In this document: piece after piece, positions 1-7,755 of the stretch | How the letters are laid out: every line of letters starts with the position of its first letter | Numbering within the stretch: the stretch's first letter is position 1 | Source: Anaerolineaceae bacterium | GTDB taxonomy: Bacteria; Chloroflexota; Anaerolineae; Anaerolineales; Anaerolineaceae | Direction: 5' to 3' | DNA length: 21,006 nt | Assembly (NCBI GenBank): GCA_027348305.1 | Contig: DAIEPS010000008.1 | Location: 1-21,006, forward strand | Program-made: the position numbers and the translations under genes | Notes under the pieces: model-generated | Database searches by the model: none | The model's input: the letters and a program-made list of their open reading frames with translations, nothing else | Told to the model about the DNA's origin: nothing

Positions 1-853
1 CAAATGCCAGCAATGCGATCAACAAAACAGTGCCGACAAACCCGAACTCCTCTGCGATGGCAGAGAAGATGTAGTCGGTGGTGCGCACCTTCAAAAAGCG
101 AAGCTGCACCTGGGTGCCGTGCCCGTAGCCCTGACCCCACAATCCACCGCTGCCGATGGTGATCAACGCCTGTTCAATGTTATAGGTATTGCCATATCTG
201 GCGTTTGGATCAGGAAACAAAAAAGTCGTGATGCGCTGCTGCTGGTAGGGTGCAAGGAACGGAAAAGCAGCAGCACCCAGTACGATACCCGCCACACCAA
301 AGTAGAGGATGTATTTTGGCGGCAGACCGCTGATCCACAACATTGAGAACCAGATGACCATCAAAAGAATGGATGTACTCAAGTTTGGCTGCAAGACGAT
401 CAAAACTACAATGCCGGCCACAATGATCAGGCTGACCGCCATCCACTTGAGATTCTTCTCTTTATTGTAGTTTTTGGCGAAGTAATCTGACAACACCAAG
501 ATCAGTACGATCTTGGCGATCTCAGCGGGTTGTATATTAACCAAACCGACCTCAAGCCAGCGCTGCGCGCCAAAACTGACCTTGCCTGCAACGAGGATGA
601 TACCCAGAAAGGCAAAGGTGATGATGTAGAACAATCTTGAAAAACTGCGCCAGTAACGGTAATCGATCAAAGTGGAAATCACCAGCACAGCCAGACCGAT
701 TCCCGCAAAAGTTGCCTGGCGGTTCACATATCCGGCCAATTCGATATTTCCGGCAATGGCAGAGCGGATCATGGTAATGCCAAAGATGATCAGAAAGATC
801 ACCGCTCCGAACAACCAGAAATCAAAATTGCGCCAGATCTCACGTTTAAACAT
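1..853 (-). CDS. rodA: RodA, SEDS-family peptidoglycan glycosyltransferase (partial, C-terminus beyond window)
   Basis: Polytopic membrane protein that polymerises lipid II into glycan strands during cell elongation, partnered with PBP2 (mrdA, same operon). Read on the minus strand from ATG at 853, 284 residues are visible before the window edge; RodA proteins are usually about 370 residues, so roughly the last quarter is missing. Family signatures seen: GAQRW around residues 95-99, QPAEIAK around 108-114 (usually QPSE..K), QQQR around 204-207, SGGLWGQG around 235-242, and TTDYIFSAIAEEFGF around 258-272. Asp260 in that last motif matches the catalytic Asp of SEDS enzymes. Several hydrophobic helices alternate with these loops. 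It begins 3 nt after the minE stop, so it is the last visible gene of the operon. FtsW is the alternative; mre/mrd context favours RodA. Confidence 0.93.
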   Translation of the reverse strand, partial: MFKREIWRNFDFWLFGAVIFLIIFGITMIRSAIAGNIELAGYVNRQATFAGIGLAVLVISTLIDYRYWRSFSRLFYIITFAFLGIILVAGKVSFGAQRWLEVGLVNIQPAEIAKIVLILVLSDYFAKNYNKEKNLKWMAVSLIIVAGIVVLIVLQPNLSTSILLMVIWFSMLWISGLPPKYILYFGVAGIVLGAAAFPFLAPYQQQRITTFLFPDPNARYGNTYNIEQALITIGSGGLWGQGYGHGTQVQLRFLKVRTTDYIFSAIAEEFGFVGTVLLIALLAF

Positions 854-856
854 AAA

Positions 857-1114
857 TTATCCGATTTTCCGCCGGCGAGCAGTTTTTAAGGGTATATCCG
901 CCGTCAGCTTCTGTTCGCGGCCGTCATGGCTCATGCTGATCTTGACCATTTCAGGGTCGATCTCAACATGGCGCGATATCACGGCCAGCAATTCGTTCTT
1001 CATGATCGACAATTCATCCTCACTCAGATCAGTGCGATCATGGATCAGTACCAATTTTAATCGTTCCTTGGCTTCATCGGCGCTTTGACGATTCGATCTT
1101 CCCCAGGCAGCCAT
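857..1114 (-). CDS. minE: MinE, topological specificity factor of the Min system
   Basis: 85-residue protein that stimulates the MinD ATPase and drives it off the membrane, restricting MinC activity to the poles. The N-terminal anti-MinCD segment is recognisable (RLKLVLIHDR, about residues 18-27), followed by the topological-specificity domain with the alternating hydrophobic pattern of MinE (ELLAVISRHVEID and the MVKISM strand). Length is typical of the family (80-90). Its ATG follows the minD stop by one base, and a GGGAGG Shine-Dalgarno lies inside the minD 3' end, so the two are translationally coupled. The presence of MinE implies an oscillating Min system rather than a MinJ/DivIVA-anchored one. 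Confidence 0.95.
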   Translation of the reverse strand: MAAWGRSNRQSADEAKERLKLVLIHDRTDLSEDELSIMKNELLAVISRHVEIDPEMVKISMSHDGREQKLTADIPLKTARRRKIG

Positions 1115-1115
1115 C

Positions 1116-1919
1116 TCAGTCGCCTCCCTGTCTAAACAGTCCTGCTACCTTCGCAAGGAAATCTCCCTTTTCATCCAATTGCATAAATGGCACACTTTGT
1201 CCTTGAATGCGTTTGGAGATGTTCTTAAAAGCCTGCCCGGTTTTGCTTTTTGGATCAAGCGCAATGGGCTGTCCGCGGTTGGTGCTGATGACCACGTTCT
1301 CGTCGTCAGGGATGACCCCAATCAATTCGATGGCCAGCAGTTCAACCACATCTTCAGGGGTGAGCATATCGCCGCGTTTGGTGAGACCAGGGTTAACGCG
1401 ATTGATGATCAACTTGGCGGGTCCTTTTTCTTCTGCTTCGACGAGCCCGATGATGCGGTCTGCATCTCGGACGGCTGAAACTTCAGGGTTGGTAACCACA
1501 AGGATCAGATCTGCAGGGGCGATCGTGTTTCTGAATCCACGTTCGATGCCAGCGGGTGAATCAATGATGATGTAATCCACTTCATTGCGCAGTTCATCGC
1601 ACACACGGACCATATCGCTCGGTGAAATCGCTGATTTGTCGCGCGTCTGTGCCGCCGGGATGAGGTAAAGTTCCTCAAGTCGTTTATCACGGATCATGGC
1701 CTGCCGGATGCGGCAGCGATTCTCAACCACATCCACCAGATCGTAGACGATACGATTTTCGAGCCCGAGCACAACATCCAGGTTGCGTAAACCAATATCG
1801 CCGTCAATACAAACAACTTTAAAACCATCTTCGGCCAAAGCCACTGCCAGATTGGCTGAGGTGGTGGTCTTTCCAACCCCACCCTTGCCTGAGGTGATCG
1901 TTACAACGCTAGCTGCCAT
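1116..1919 (-). CDS. minD: MinD, membrane-binding septum-site ATPase
   Basis: 267-residue P-loop ATPase that dimerises on ATP binding, sits on the membrane and recruits MinC; MinE triggers hydrolysis. The deviant Walker A motif GKGGVGKTT is at residues 11-19 with signature Lys12 and Lys17. The switch I motif is IDGDIGLRNLD (Asp41 equals the catalytic Asp of the family), and IIIDSPAG forms Walker B around residues 117-124. The C-terminal end (FLAKVAGLFRQ) has the pattern of the amphipathic membrane-targeting helix. The ATG at 1919 lies 3 nt after the minC stop, with a GGGAAG ribosome site inside the minC end. Full length, and flanked by minC and minE, which separates it from ParA and MRP relatives. 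Confidence 0.97.
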   Translation of the reverse strand: MAASVVTITSGKGGVGKTTTSANLAVALAEDGFKVVCIDGDIGLRNLDVVLGLENRIVYDLVDVVENRCRIRQAMIRDKRLEELYLIPAAQTRDKSAISPSDMVRVCDELRNEVDYIIIDSPAGIERGFRNTIAPADLILVVTNPEVSAVRDADRIIGLVEAEEKGPAKLIINRVNPGLTKRGDMLTPEDVVELLAIELIGVIPDDENVVISTNRGQPIALDPKSKTGQAFKNISKRIQGQSVPFMQLDEKGDFLAKVAGLFRQGGD

Positions 1920-1922
1920 TTT

Positions 1923-2615
1923 CTATCTTCCCTTTTCTTTATTCCAGAGTTCGATTTTGCATTCGTTGTTTTCAATGTAAGCCACTTCAGGAAAAGTCTT
2001 GCCTTTTTTCTGCTGCGGCGGAAAAACCTTTTCACCAATTCTGAGTTGGGTCGGCCTTAATTCCATGGCGCAAATGACGGCCTTCAAGTTGCCTTCCGCG
2101 CCTGCAATTGCGGATCCTTTTAGCTTTCCCCAAACGATGATATTGCCAGCTGACACGATCTCAGCACCAGGGTTTACATCGCCAATGATGATCACATGAT
2201 CCAAAGATTCTACTCTATACCCGGCACGTAATGTCTTATTGACCAAAACTGCTTTTTCGCCGTTGTTTTCAACCCTCTCATTACTATCATTCTTCTCTTT
2301 ATTCTCTTTTTTGGTTGGAAGACTAGTTTCAAGAGCGAGTACTCTTGCATTGTTGACAGTCGTTTCAGAGGTGCTGAGAATTGCCCATAGGGTCACATTC
2401 AAGGCGGATAACTGATCGCAGAGCTGCGTGATCTGTTTAACGCGCAGGGCTGTATCATTGACATCAAGACATACCCTTGCTCCCTTAAAAAAGGCCTCTT
2501 TTTGCTTGACCATTCTCAGGAGTTCCGCTTTTCGATCATCCCAGGTGCCATTTTCGGCGTTGATCAGCAGTCCTTCACGAATTCCTTTTATTTGGATCAG
2601 TGACTCGTTATCCAT
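1923..2615 (-). CDS. minC: MinC, septum-site inhibitor of FtsZ assembly
   Basis: 230-residue inhibitor of FtsZ ring formation, recruited to the membrane by MinD. It shows the two-domain layout of the family: an N-terminal FtsZ-inhibiting domain (about residues 1-100, with IKGIREGLLI and LCDQLSALNVTLWAIL), a charged Lys/Glu/Asn-rich linker (about 100-122), and a C-terminal beta-helix domain (about 123-205). The latter has the repeat pattern typical of MinC (SLDHVIIIGDVNPGAEIVSAGNIIVWGKLKG, residues in two runs, then AIAGAEGN and ELRPTQLRIG). The N-terminal domain is weakly conserved, as usual. It starts 15 nt after the mrdA stop, in the same operon, immediately before minD. Confidence 0.94.
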   Translation of the reverse strand: MDNESLIQIKGIREGLLINAENGTWDDRKAELLRMVKQKEAFFKGARVCLDVNDTALRVKQITQLCDQLSALNVTLWAILSTSETTVNNARVLALETSLPTKKENKEKNDSNERVENNGEKAVLVNKTLRAGYRVESLDHVIIIGDVNPGAEIVSAGNIIVWGKLKGSAIAGAEGNLKAVICAMELRPTQLRIGEKVFPPQQKKGKTFPEVAYIENNECKIELWNKEKGR

Positions 2616-2630
2616 ACATCTGCTTTCGTC

Positions 2631-4715
2631 TTATGGTGTTGTTGTGGTGGTGGAGCTGTTGGAAGCATCAATTGCTTTTAAGTCAAAATAAGATTCAAGT
2701 ACTTTTGCCACAATTGGCGCGGCCACACTGGCGCCTTCGCCTCCGTTATATACAAAAGCGACCACGGCAATCTCAGGGTTATCATAAGGCGCGTAACCTA
2801 CGTACCATGAATGGGTTGGCCAGTTCTCGGGTTTGCATAAGTCTTTTTGCTGCGCCACGTTATCACAGTATTCTGCAGTACCAGTTTTTCCGGCTGAGGG
2901 AATCTTCTCATTCGGAAAAGCTTTTGTAGCGGTTCCGTCTTCAACCACCAGTCGCATGCCTTCTTTGACTTTCGCAATCACCCAGGGTTGGACCACATAG
3001 GTCGGTCCGGTGGGTTGACCATTCTCATCCAATGAGTGGATCAAGGGGTCTTTGGTGATATCCCAAACCAGTTTCGGTTCAAAGGGTTTGATCACGTTCC
3101 CTTGAGCATCCAGAACATCTTTTATAATGGTCGGCTGCATATATTTGCCGTCATTCGCCAGAATCGCAAAAGACTGAAGCACCTGCAAAGGGGTCGCCAA
3201 AACATATCCCTGGCCGATGGTTGTGATATAGGTGTCACCCGTGGACCAGTTCTCCGCGCGGTAGATACGCTTCCAGGTCGGATCTGGGATCAGGCCTAAA
3301 ACCTCACCTGGCAGTTCAACACCGGTATAGCGATCAAAACCCAGGGCTTTAGCATACTCCGCGAGCCGCCAGGCACCAAGACCGGTGCCGGGAACCTCAT
3401 CATTGAACCCACCGCCGATCTTGTAAAAATAGACATCATCCGAAAGTTTGAAGCCTTTCAGAAAATCACAAGTTCCGTGGCCCGCACGGTCATAACTGTA
3501 ATACAACCTTGGTGTTCCAGGATCATTGGGCGAGAATTTCTGGATGACAGAGATCGTTCCAGGGCAATCCAACACCGTTTCGGGCTTTACAACACCCTCA
3601 TTCAACGCGCCGGTTGCCGCCACGATCTTGAACACAGAACCGGGGGGCTGCTCGGCCGCAATGGCGTAGTTGAGCATCGGTTTGAGCGGATCTTGAGAGA
3701 GCTGATTGTAATAATATGCCGGAATTAAACGCTCCAGACGGTTATTCTCATAATTAGGATACGAAACCATTGCCAGGATCTCACCCGTTTTGGGGTTCAT
3801 GGCAATCACCACACCGTTTTGTGATTTAATTTTGCCCAGGTAGGTGTTCCAGTAATCAATTTCAGAAATGAGCGCCGTCCGCGCCGCAGCTTGCAGACGC
3901 GTATCGATGGTAAGGGTGACATTGTCGCCAGGGACAGCCAGAACTGGCGGCTGCACGTCGCGGATCTCTTTACCCGCGTTATCCACTTCAATAAGCCTGT
4001 TGCCGTTCTTTCCCATTAATATATCGTTCAATTCACGTTCTGTGCCCGCGAAGCCGATCTTATCCGTGCCTGCCACAAATCCGCGACCGACGTAATACGA
4101 TTCGTCTTCAGCCGTGATCGGGCCTAGAAAGCCCACCACTTCCGAGGTCAAATTGCCGGTGGGATACTGCCTCACCTGCTGCACGGCAACGCCAACACCC
4201 TGCCATTCATTCTCCTTTTCACGGATGGTCATGGCAATATCCTGCGAAACATTGCATTTGATCTTGACGGGAGAAAACGGCTCATTGGTGTCGCCGATCA
4301 AGACGATTTCCTTGATGCCAAAATCAGTCTCACAAGGGGTAAAGTATTTCACGGTCGTGTCATTGATCACCCCGTTGGTCACCGGCACGCCAATCAACGC
4401 GGAGAGTTCCCGATAGATATTCTCTGTTGTGCCGACATCAGATGGAAGGTAGGCAGGCGTGATGACCACATTATAAGAAGCCACGTTTTGCGCGAGGATA
4501 ATGCCATTGCGGTCATAAATGTTTCCGCGCGTAGTAGATACGCTGACACTTGTCAACCTGTTCTCTTCGGATTGTGCGAGGTAATCTTTGCCATTAATGA
4601 TCTGAAGACTGAACAATCGGATCACATAGATGACGAGGATAACCCCAAGCAGCACGTAAATGGCGGTAAAGCGCCACGGTTCAAGCCCCTTGTTTACTTT
4701 TTTCTCATCTCTCAT
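2631..4715 (-). CDS. mrdA: Penicillin-binding protein 2, elongation-specific peptidoglycan D,D-transpeptidase
   Basis: 694-residue monofunctional class B PBP that cross-links new peptidoglycan in the elongasome with RodA. One N-terminal transmembrane helix (about residues 17-40) is followed by the PBP dimerisation domain, with the family motif TTRGNIYDRNG at 61-71. The transpeptidase domain begins around residue 295. Its active-site motifs are PPGSVFK (catalytic Ser360, SxxK 360-363), SDDVYFYK (the SxD form found in PBP2 proteins) and SAGKTGTAEY (KTG near residue 605). The C-terminus ends in a Ser/Thr-rich low-complexity tail. Its ATG overlaps the mreD stop by 4 nt (ATGA), indicating coupled translation. 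MrdA is preferred over FtsI because of the mreBCD/rodA context. Confidence 0.95.
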   Translation of the reverse strand: MRDEKKVNKGLEPWRFTAIYVLLGVILVIYVIRLFSLQIINGKDYLAQSEENRLTSVSVSTTRGNIYDRNGIILAQNVASYNVVITPAYLPSDVGTTENIYRELSALIGVPVTNGVINDTTVKYFTPCETDFGIKEIVLIGDTNEPFSPVKIKCNVSQDIAMTIREKENEWQGVGVAVQQVRQYPTGNLTSEVVGFLGPITAEDESYYVGRGFVAGTDKIGFAGTERELNDILMGKNGNRLIEVDNAGKEIRDVQPPVLAVPGDNVTLTIDTRLQAAARTALISEIDYWNTYLGKIKSQNGVVIAMNPKTGEILAMVSYPNYENNRLERLIPAYYYNQLSQDPLKPMLNYAIAAEQPPGSVFKIVAATGALNEGVVKPETVLDCPGTISVIQKFSPNDPGTPRLYYSYDRAGHGTCDFLKGFKLSDDVYFYKIGGGFNDEVPGTGLGAWRLAEYAKALGFDRYTGVELPGEVLGLIPDPTWKRIYRAENWSTGDTYITTIGQGYVLATPLQVLQSFAILANDGKYMQPTIIKDVLDAQGNVIKPFEPKLVWDITKDPLIHSLDENGQPTGPTYVVQPWVIAKVKEGMRLVVEDGTATKAFPNEKIPSAGKTGTAEYCDNVAQQKDLCKPENWPTHSWYVGYAPYDNPEIAVVAFVYNGGEGASVAAPIVAKVLESYFDLKAIDASNSSTTTTTP

Positions 4716-5212
4716 TCAACCACCTCCAATGGGTAAACCCATTGGGCTGTGTCTCTGGCAATGGCAAAAACCGGCAAGGCAAGCAGTAAATTGATCAACA
4801 CAGACGGGATCATGACCTGCACCAGACCGGTCTTCAATGGAATTGCCACCCCGGATAAAGCCAGAGCGACATAGGATAATCCGTTGCTGACGATGCTGCT
4901 GATGATCGTCACCAGGAACATCATTAACAAAGGTGACTGCCACACCCGCTTGTTGATCCATTTTTCGATAATAGTTATAAACGGATAACAAATCACCGGA
5001 ACGTACCAGGGAATGGCAGATATGTAGGCCACGGCAATCGCAGCCAGGATGGTCCAGAACCAGGCAGAGGTAACCTGTTTTTGCAGGCTCCAGGCTGCCA
5101 CCCACAATAGCACCAAGTCAACGGAGCCGTGTAGCAGTGTCACCTGACTGAATAGGGTGGTTTGCAAGACCAGCAATATGAAAATGATCGGAAACGCCAG
5201 CAGAGTGCCCAT
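4712..5212 (-). CDS. mreD: MreD, rod-shape-determining membrane protein
   Basis: 166-residue, very hydrophobic protein with about five predicted membrane segments (for example residues 2-20 and about 40-62, and a last one ending in VLINLLLALPVFAIA). MreD works with MreC and MreB in the elongasome; its sequence is poorly conserved, so the assignment rests on size, hydrophobicity and position between mreC and mrdA. The gene starts 18 nt after the mreC stop and its stop overlaps the mrdA start. A second open frame on the same strand inside it (4716-5105) is not hydrophobic and is a shadow. Confidence 0.88.
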   Translation of the reverse strand: MGTLLAFPIIFILLVLQTTLFSQVTLLHGSVDLVLLWVAAWSLQKQVTSAWFWTILAAIAVAYISAIPWYVPVICYPFITIIEKWINKRVWQSPLLMMFLVTIISSIVSNGLSYVALALSGVAIPLKTGLVQVMIPSVLINLLLALPVFAIARDTAQWVYPLEVVE

Positions 5213-5230
5213 TTGTCCTTTTTTGCTCGT

Positions 5231-6064
5231 TTAAGGAACCAAAGGTGTGTAATCCACCGGCCTGAAATTGGTGATGATCAAGACCGCCTTGAGATTCACA
5301 AAATCCACCACGGGCTGCACGGTTGCTTTTTGAAAGAGGGTGCTGTCTGAATTCTCAGGCGAAAGCACCTGCCCGATCAAAATGTCTGACGGATAGAGAC
5401 CGCCCAACCCTGATGTCAGGATCAGGTCGCCCTGCACCAGCGTTACGCCGGGGTTGACCATCTCCAAAGAGACGTCACCGGTGACAGAACCCACCACCTG
5501 ACAATCGGTGTTGGCTTCTTCAAGATGAACGTTGAGGATGGAGCCTGGGTCTGTGATCAACTGCACCCTGGCAGCAGTGGCAGTGACGGCAACCACTTTG
5601 CCTACAAGACCTTGCTGGGTGACCACGGGCATGCCTTTGACGATGCCGTCATCCGAGCCGTGGTCGACAATGATGTATTTGACAAACGGACTCGGGTCCC
5701 GGCCGATGACAGAGGCGGCCACGTATTTGTTTTCAGGCTTGGCACGCGCAAAATCCAGCAGCGCGTAGAGGATGTCAGTTTCTGTGAGCTGCTGACGGGC
5801 TGCCAGTAGTTCGGATTGCAATTGCGATACCTGGTCTTTGAGGGAGGCGTTTTCCTGTCTCAGGGTGGCCACATCCCGCGGCACGGTGAAAAACTCCACC
5901 ATTGCCTGTGTACGGCTGGCAAACCATCCCTGGACGGCAACCAGAGGATCGATCACTTTGCCTACGATCTGGTTTAACAGACCGCTGAGCGCCAGGGCAA
6001 GCACGCCCAAAATGATCAAGCCAATGGTGATCGATTGTAAAGTGCGCTGCGAAAGTCTTTTCAT
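5231..6064 (-). CDS. mreC: MreC, rod-shape-determining periplasmic/extracytoplasmic scaffold
   Basis: 277-residue bitopic membrane protein. A short basic N-terminus precedes one transmembrane helix (about residues 12-32). A coiled coil follows (about 65-100, heptad-like LRQENASLKDQVSQLQSE), then the beta-rich MreC core with the family pattern ASVIGRDPSPF...IIVDHGSDDGI..GMPVV....LVGKV and a later LGGLYPSDILIGQV. MreC links the MreB filament to PBP2 and RodA. The ATG at 6064 follows the mreB stop by about 20 nt with only a weak AGG ribosome site, so translation may be partly coupled. Length is normal for the family. Confidence 0.95.
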   Translation of the reverse strand: MKRLSQRTLQSITIGLIILGVLALALSGLLNQIVGKVIDPLVAVQGWFASRTQAMVEFFTVPRDVATLRQENASLKDQVSQLQSELLAARQQLTETDILYALLDFARAKPENKYVAASVIGRDPSPFVKYIIVDHGSDDGIVKGMPVVTQQGLVGKVVAVTATAARVQLITDPGSILNVHLEEANTDCQVVGSVTGDVSLEMVNPGVTLVQGDLILTSGLGGLYPSDILIGQVLSPENSDSTLFQKATVQPVVDFVNLKAVLIITNFRPVDYTPLVP

Positions 6065-6084
6065 TCAACCTGCGTGGGCTATTT

Positions 6085-7149
6085 CTATCCACGACCCTTG
6101 CCGCGGTCAAGGCTGACCATGAACCGCTCATATTCTGAAACGTTCTCAAGCACCAGTCCGGCGCCGCGCGCCACACAAGTCATGGGGTCGTCTGCCACCC
6201 AAACGCGCAGGTTCAACTCGTCTTTGAGTCTTGGTACGATACCCAGCAATTGTGAGCCGCCGCCGGCCAGGCAGAGGCCTGTATCCAGCAAGTCAGAGAT
6301 CAACTCGGGGGGCACTTCATCCAGCGCTTCGCGGATGGCTTCCACGATGACCTGCACGGAACCCGAAAGTGCTTCACGAATTTCAACGGAAGAAAATTCG
6401 AGTGAAGCAGGCAAACCGGTGACCAGGTTGCGTCCGCGGACGACATGCACCAATTCGGTCTGCAGCGGGTAAGCTGAACCGATGGCGATCTTGACCTGTT
6501 CGGCCATGCGTTCGCCGATCAGAAGGTTGTATTTTTTGCGTATGTACTGCAAGATATCATCATCCAGTTCGTCGCCTGCCACGCGCAGTGAGCGCGAAAC
6601 GACCAACTCACCGGATGAGAAAACGGCTACTTCGGTGGTACCGCCGCCGATATCCACGATCATGGTGCCGGGCACATCACCTATCGGCAGCCCTGCGCCC
6701 AATGCGGCAGCGCGCGGCTCTTCGATCAGGTAGGCTTCACGTGCCCCTGCGGCCATGGCGGCATCAAAAACAGCGTGTTTTTCGACCTGTGTGGCGCCTG
6801 AGGGGATGCCCACACACACGCGCGGACGCGGCATGGGCACGATGGTCTGCTGGTGGGCTTTATAGATGAAGTATTCCAGCATTTTCTTTGTGATGTCAAA
6901 TTCTGAAATTACACCGTCGCGCAGTGGGCGGATGGCTGAAAAATTCGGCGGGGTACGTCCCGTCATTTCTTTGGCGGATGCCCCCACAGCGATCGTCTCA
7001 TGCGTGCGTTTGTTGACCACCACCCATGAAGGTTCATTTATTACGATACCCTTGCCACGCACGTTTACCAGTGTGTTTGCGGTTCCCAGGTCTATACCGA
7101 TGTCAAGTGAGAAAAAACCCATCAACCAACTCAAGGGATTGGCTGCCAA
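6085..7149 (-). CDS. mreB: MreB, actin-like cytoskeletal protein (TTG start)
   Basis: Bacterial actin homologue whose filaments direct lateral wall synthesis. The actin-fold nucleotide motifs are clear: phosphate-1 DIGIDLGTANTLV (about residues 15-27), phosphate-2 VDIGGGTTEVAV, and the adenosine motif CLAGGGSQLLGI. From the TTG at 7149 the protein is 354 residues. I chose this start because a good AGGAG site (7156-7160) lies 6 nt upstream; the next in-frame ATG (7120-7122) has no clear ribosome site. The extra nine residues (MAANPLSWL) give a hydrophobic N-terminus that could help membrane binding, as in several MreB proteins. It is the first gene of the minus-strand operon, behind an extended -10 promoter. 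Confidence 0.96.
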   Translation of the reverse strand: MAANPLSWLMGFFSLDIGIDLGTANTLVNVRGKGIVINEPSWVVVNKRTHETIAVGASAKEMTGRTPPNFSAIRPLRDGVISEFDITKKMLEYFIYKAHQQTIVPMPRPRVCVGIPSGATQVEKHAVFDAAMAAGAREAYLIEEPRAAALGAGLPIGDVPGTMIVDIGGGTTEVAVFSSGELVVSRSLRVAGDELDDDILQYIRKKYNLLIGERMAEQVKIAIGSAYPLQTELVHVVRGRNLVTGLPASLEFSSVEIREALSGSVQVIVEAIREALDEVPPELISDLLDTGLCLAGGGSQLLGIVPRLKDELNLRVWVADDPMTCVARGAGLVLENVSEYERFMVSLDRGKGRG

Positions 7150-7155
7150 TGTTTA

Positions 7156-7160
7156 CTCCT
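7156..7160 (-). promoter_or_regulatory. Ribosome binding site of mreB deciding the TTG start
   Basis: AGGAG on the minus strand, 6 nt before the TTG at 7149. No comparable site precedes the in-frame ATG at 7122, so this motif is the reason for choosing the TTG. Confidence 0.7.
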
Positions 7161-7187
7161 ATAAACGTTATACGAAAATCAAAAAAA

Positions 7188-7213
7188 ATTATACCATAGC
7201 GCCGTTTCGTCAA
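7188..7213 (-). promoter_or_regulatory. Promoter of the mreB-rodA operon
   Basis: On the minus strand a perfect TATAAT (7188-7193) is preceded by TGG (7194-7196), which makes an extended -10 element. A TTGACG sits at 7208-7213 but only 14 nt away, short of the usual 16-18, so the extended -10 probably does most of the work. The expected start of transcription is about 30 nt before the mreB TTG. Confidence 0.65.
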
Positions 7214-7258
7214 CCCCCGCAAGCGATGGGCGTAGGGAAATCGGTGGTTTAGGAAAAT

Positions 7259-7274
7259 GTGAATTGTGATTCAC
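7259..7274. repeat. Small inverted repeat between the two divergent transcription units
   Basis: GTGAAT and ATTCAC arms (6 bp, perfect) around TGTG. It lies between the mreB promoter and the tRNA-Gly promoter. It could be an operator or chance; nothing else supports a role. The rest of the 7214-7358 gap shows only AT-rich sequence with a repeated TGAACT (near 7287-7300). Confidence 0.35.
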
Positions 7275-7358
7275 AAATCGTAAACGGTGAACTATGAACT
7301 GTGGATAATAATCGCAATTACTCAATCAAGCAATCCATCAATAATAGAGAAATATTTT

Positions 7359-7367
7359 TGGTATAAT
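7359..7367 (+). promoter_or_regulatory. Extended -10 promoter element for tRNA-Gly
   Basis: TGGTATAAT, an extended -10 hexamer identical to the one before mreB, ends 26 nt before the mature tRNA 5' end. No convincing -35 is seen at the matching distance. Confidence 0.6.
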
Positions 7368-7393
7368 ACGTTCTGCAATAAATTATGAATTAT

Positions 7394-7465
7394 GCGGGTG
7401 TCGCCAAGTGGTAAGGCACCACCTTCCCAAGGTGGTATTCGTGGGTTCGAATCCCATCACCCGCT
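7394..7465 (+). tRNA. tRNA-Gly (anticodon CCC)
   Basis: A full cloverleaf can be drawn. The acceptor stem GCGGGTG (7394-7400) pairs with CACCCGC (7458-7464). The anticodon arm is CCACC-TTCCCAA-GGTGG with anticodon CCC, and the T loop contains GTTCGAATC. The discriminator base is T7465. CCA is not encoded (the next bases are CTA), so it must be added after transcription. It decodes GGG glycine codons. The sequence of its 3' end is repeated three more times downstream. Confidence 0.95.
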
Positions 7466-7520
7466 CTAATCAGTTCGAACCTCCATATGGGGGCAATGTC
7501 CCATCACCCGCTCACCTACC

Positions 7521-7556
7521 AACCCTGACAAGGTTTAAAACCTTGTCAGGGTTTTT
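7521..7556 (+). terminator. Perfect 16-bp hairpin with T run, likely terminator of tRNA-Gly
   Basis: AACCCTGACAAGGTTT (7521-7536) is followed by one base and its exact reverse complement (7538-7553), then more T (to 7556). The stem plus T tract is what an intrinsic terminator needs. The near-perfect palindrome is longer than required and resembles dispersed palindromic elements, so it may be a mobile hairpin inserted here. Confidence 0.7.
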
Positions 7557-7603
7557 TCACCACACCCGCTCTAATTTGTTCGAATCCCCATATGAGGGCT
7601 ATG

Positions 7604-7663
7604 TCCCCATACGGGGATAATATCCTCACCCCCTATCGGGGGCTTCGCTCTTTTTCAAAGAGC
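7604..7663. repeat. Three short hairpins downstream of tRNA-Gly
   Basis: TCCCC-ATAC-GGGGA (7604-7617), CCCCC-TATC-GGGGG (7629-7642) and GCTCTTT-TTC-AAAGAGC (7647-7663) follow each other closely. The first two have the same layout, 5-bp G/C stems with 4-nt loops. No open frame in this stretch has a ribosome site or protein-like composition. Confidence 0.5.
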
Positions 7664-7690
7664 TCGTCACCCGCTCTTCAATCAGGACAC

Positions 7691-7755
7691 CTTGAAAAGG
7701 TAACCCCTCTCGCCAAAAATCGGCTCGGGGGCTCGAAAACCGCGACCTTTTCAAG
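7691..7755. repeat. 11-bp inverted repeat around a 43-nt centre
   Basis: CTTGAAAAGGT (7691-7701) is exactly inverted at 7745-7755. The enclosed sequence is G/C-rich in the middle. It could form one stem-loop or be the ends of a small relic element; no target-site duplication is evident. The remaining 7756-7842 is AT-rich and shows only a weak -10-like TACAAT at 7818-7823 before the next gene. Confidence 0.45.

Larger units (their letters stand above)
7452..7676 (+). repeat. Array of tRNA-Gly 3'-end fragments
   Basis: The end of tRNA-Gly (TCCCATCACCCGCTC, 7452-7466) recurs exactly at 7499-7513 (15 of 15 bases), and shorter versions occur at 7564-7571 (ACCCGCTC) and 7668-7676 (CACCCGCTC). In addition a 45-nt block starting in the acceptor stem (7458-7502) is repeated at 7563-7607 with 39 matches by my count, including a T-loop-like GTTCGAA and a CCATATG core. 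None of the copies has a 5' half, so none can fold as a tRNA. The pattern fits repeated duplications or insertions at the tRNA 3' end. Confidence 0.75.

Noticed and set aside
672..1088. Plus-strand frames within the mre/min operon (for example 672-1088, 1207-1575, 4114-4416)
   Set aside because: They are antisense shadows of well-supported genes, with low-complexity Ser/Thr/Arg-rich translations and no ribosome sites.
7452..7676. CRISPR array
   Set aside because: Units are unequal in length, few and degenerate, derive from the tRNA end, and no cas gene is near.
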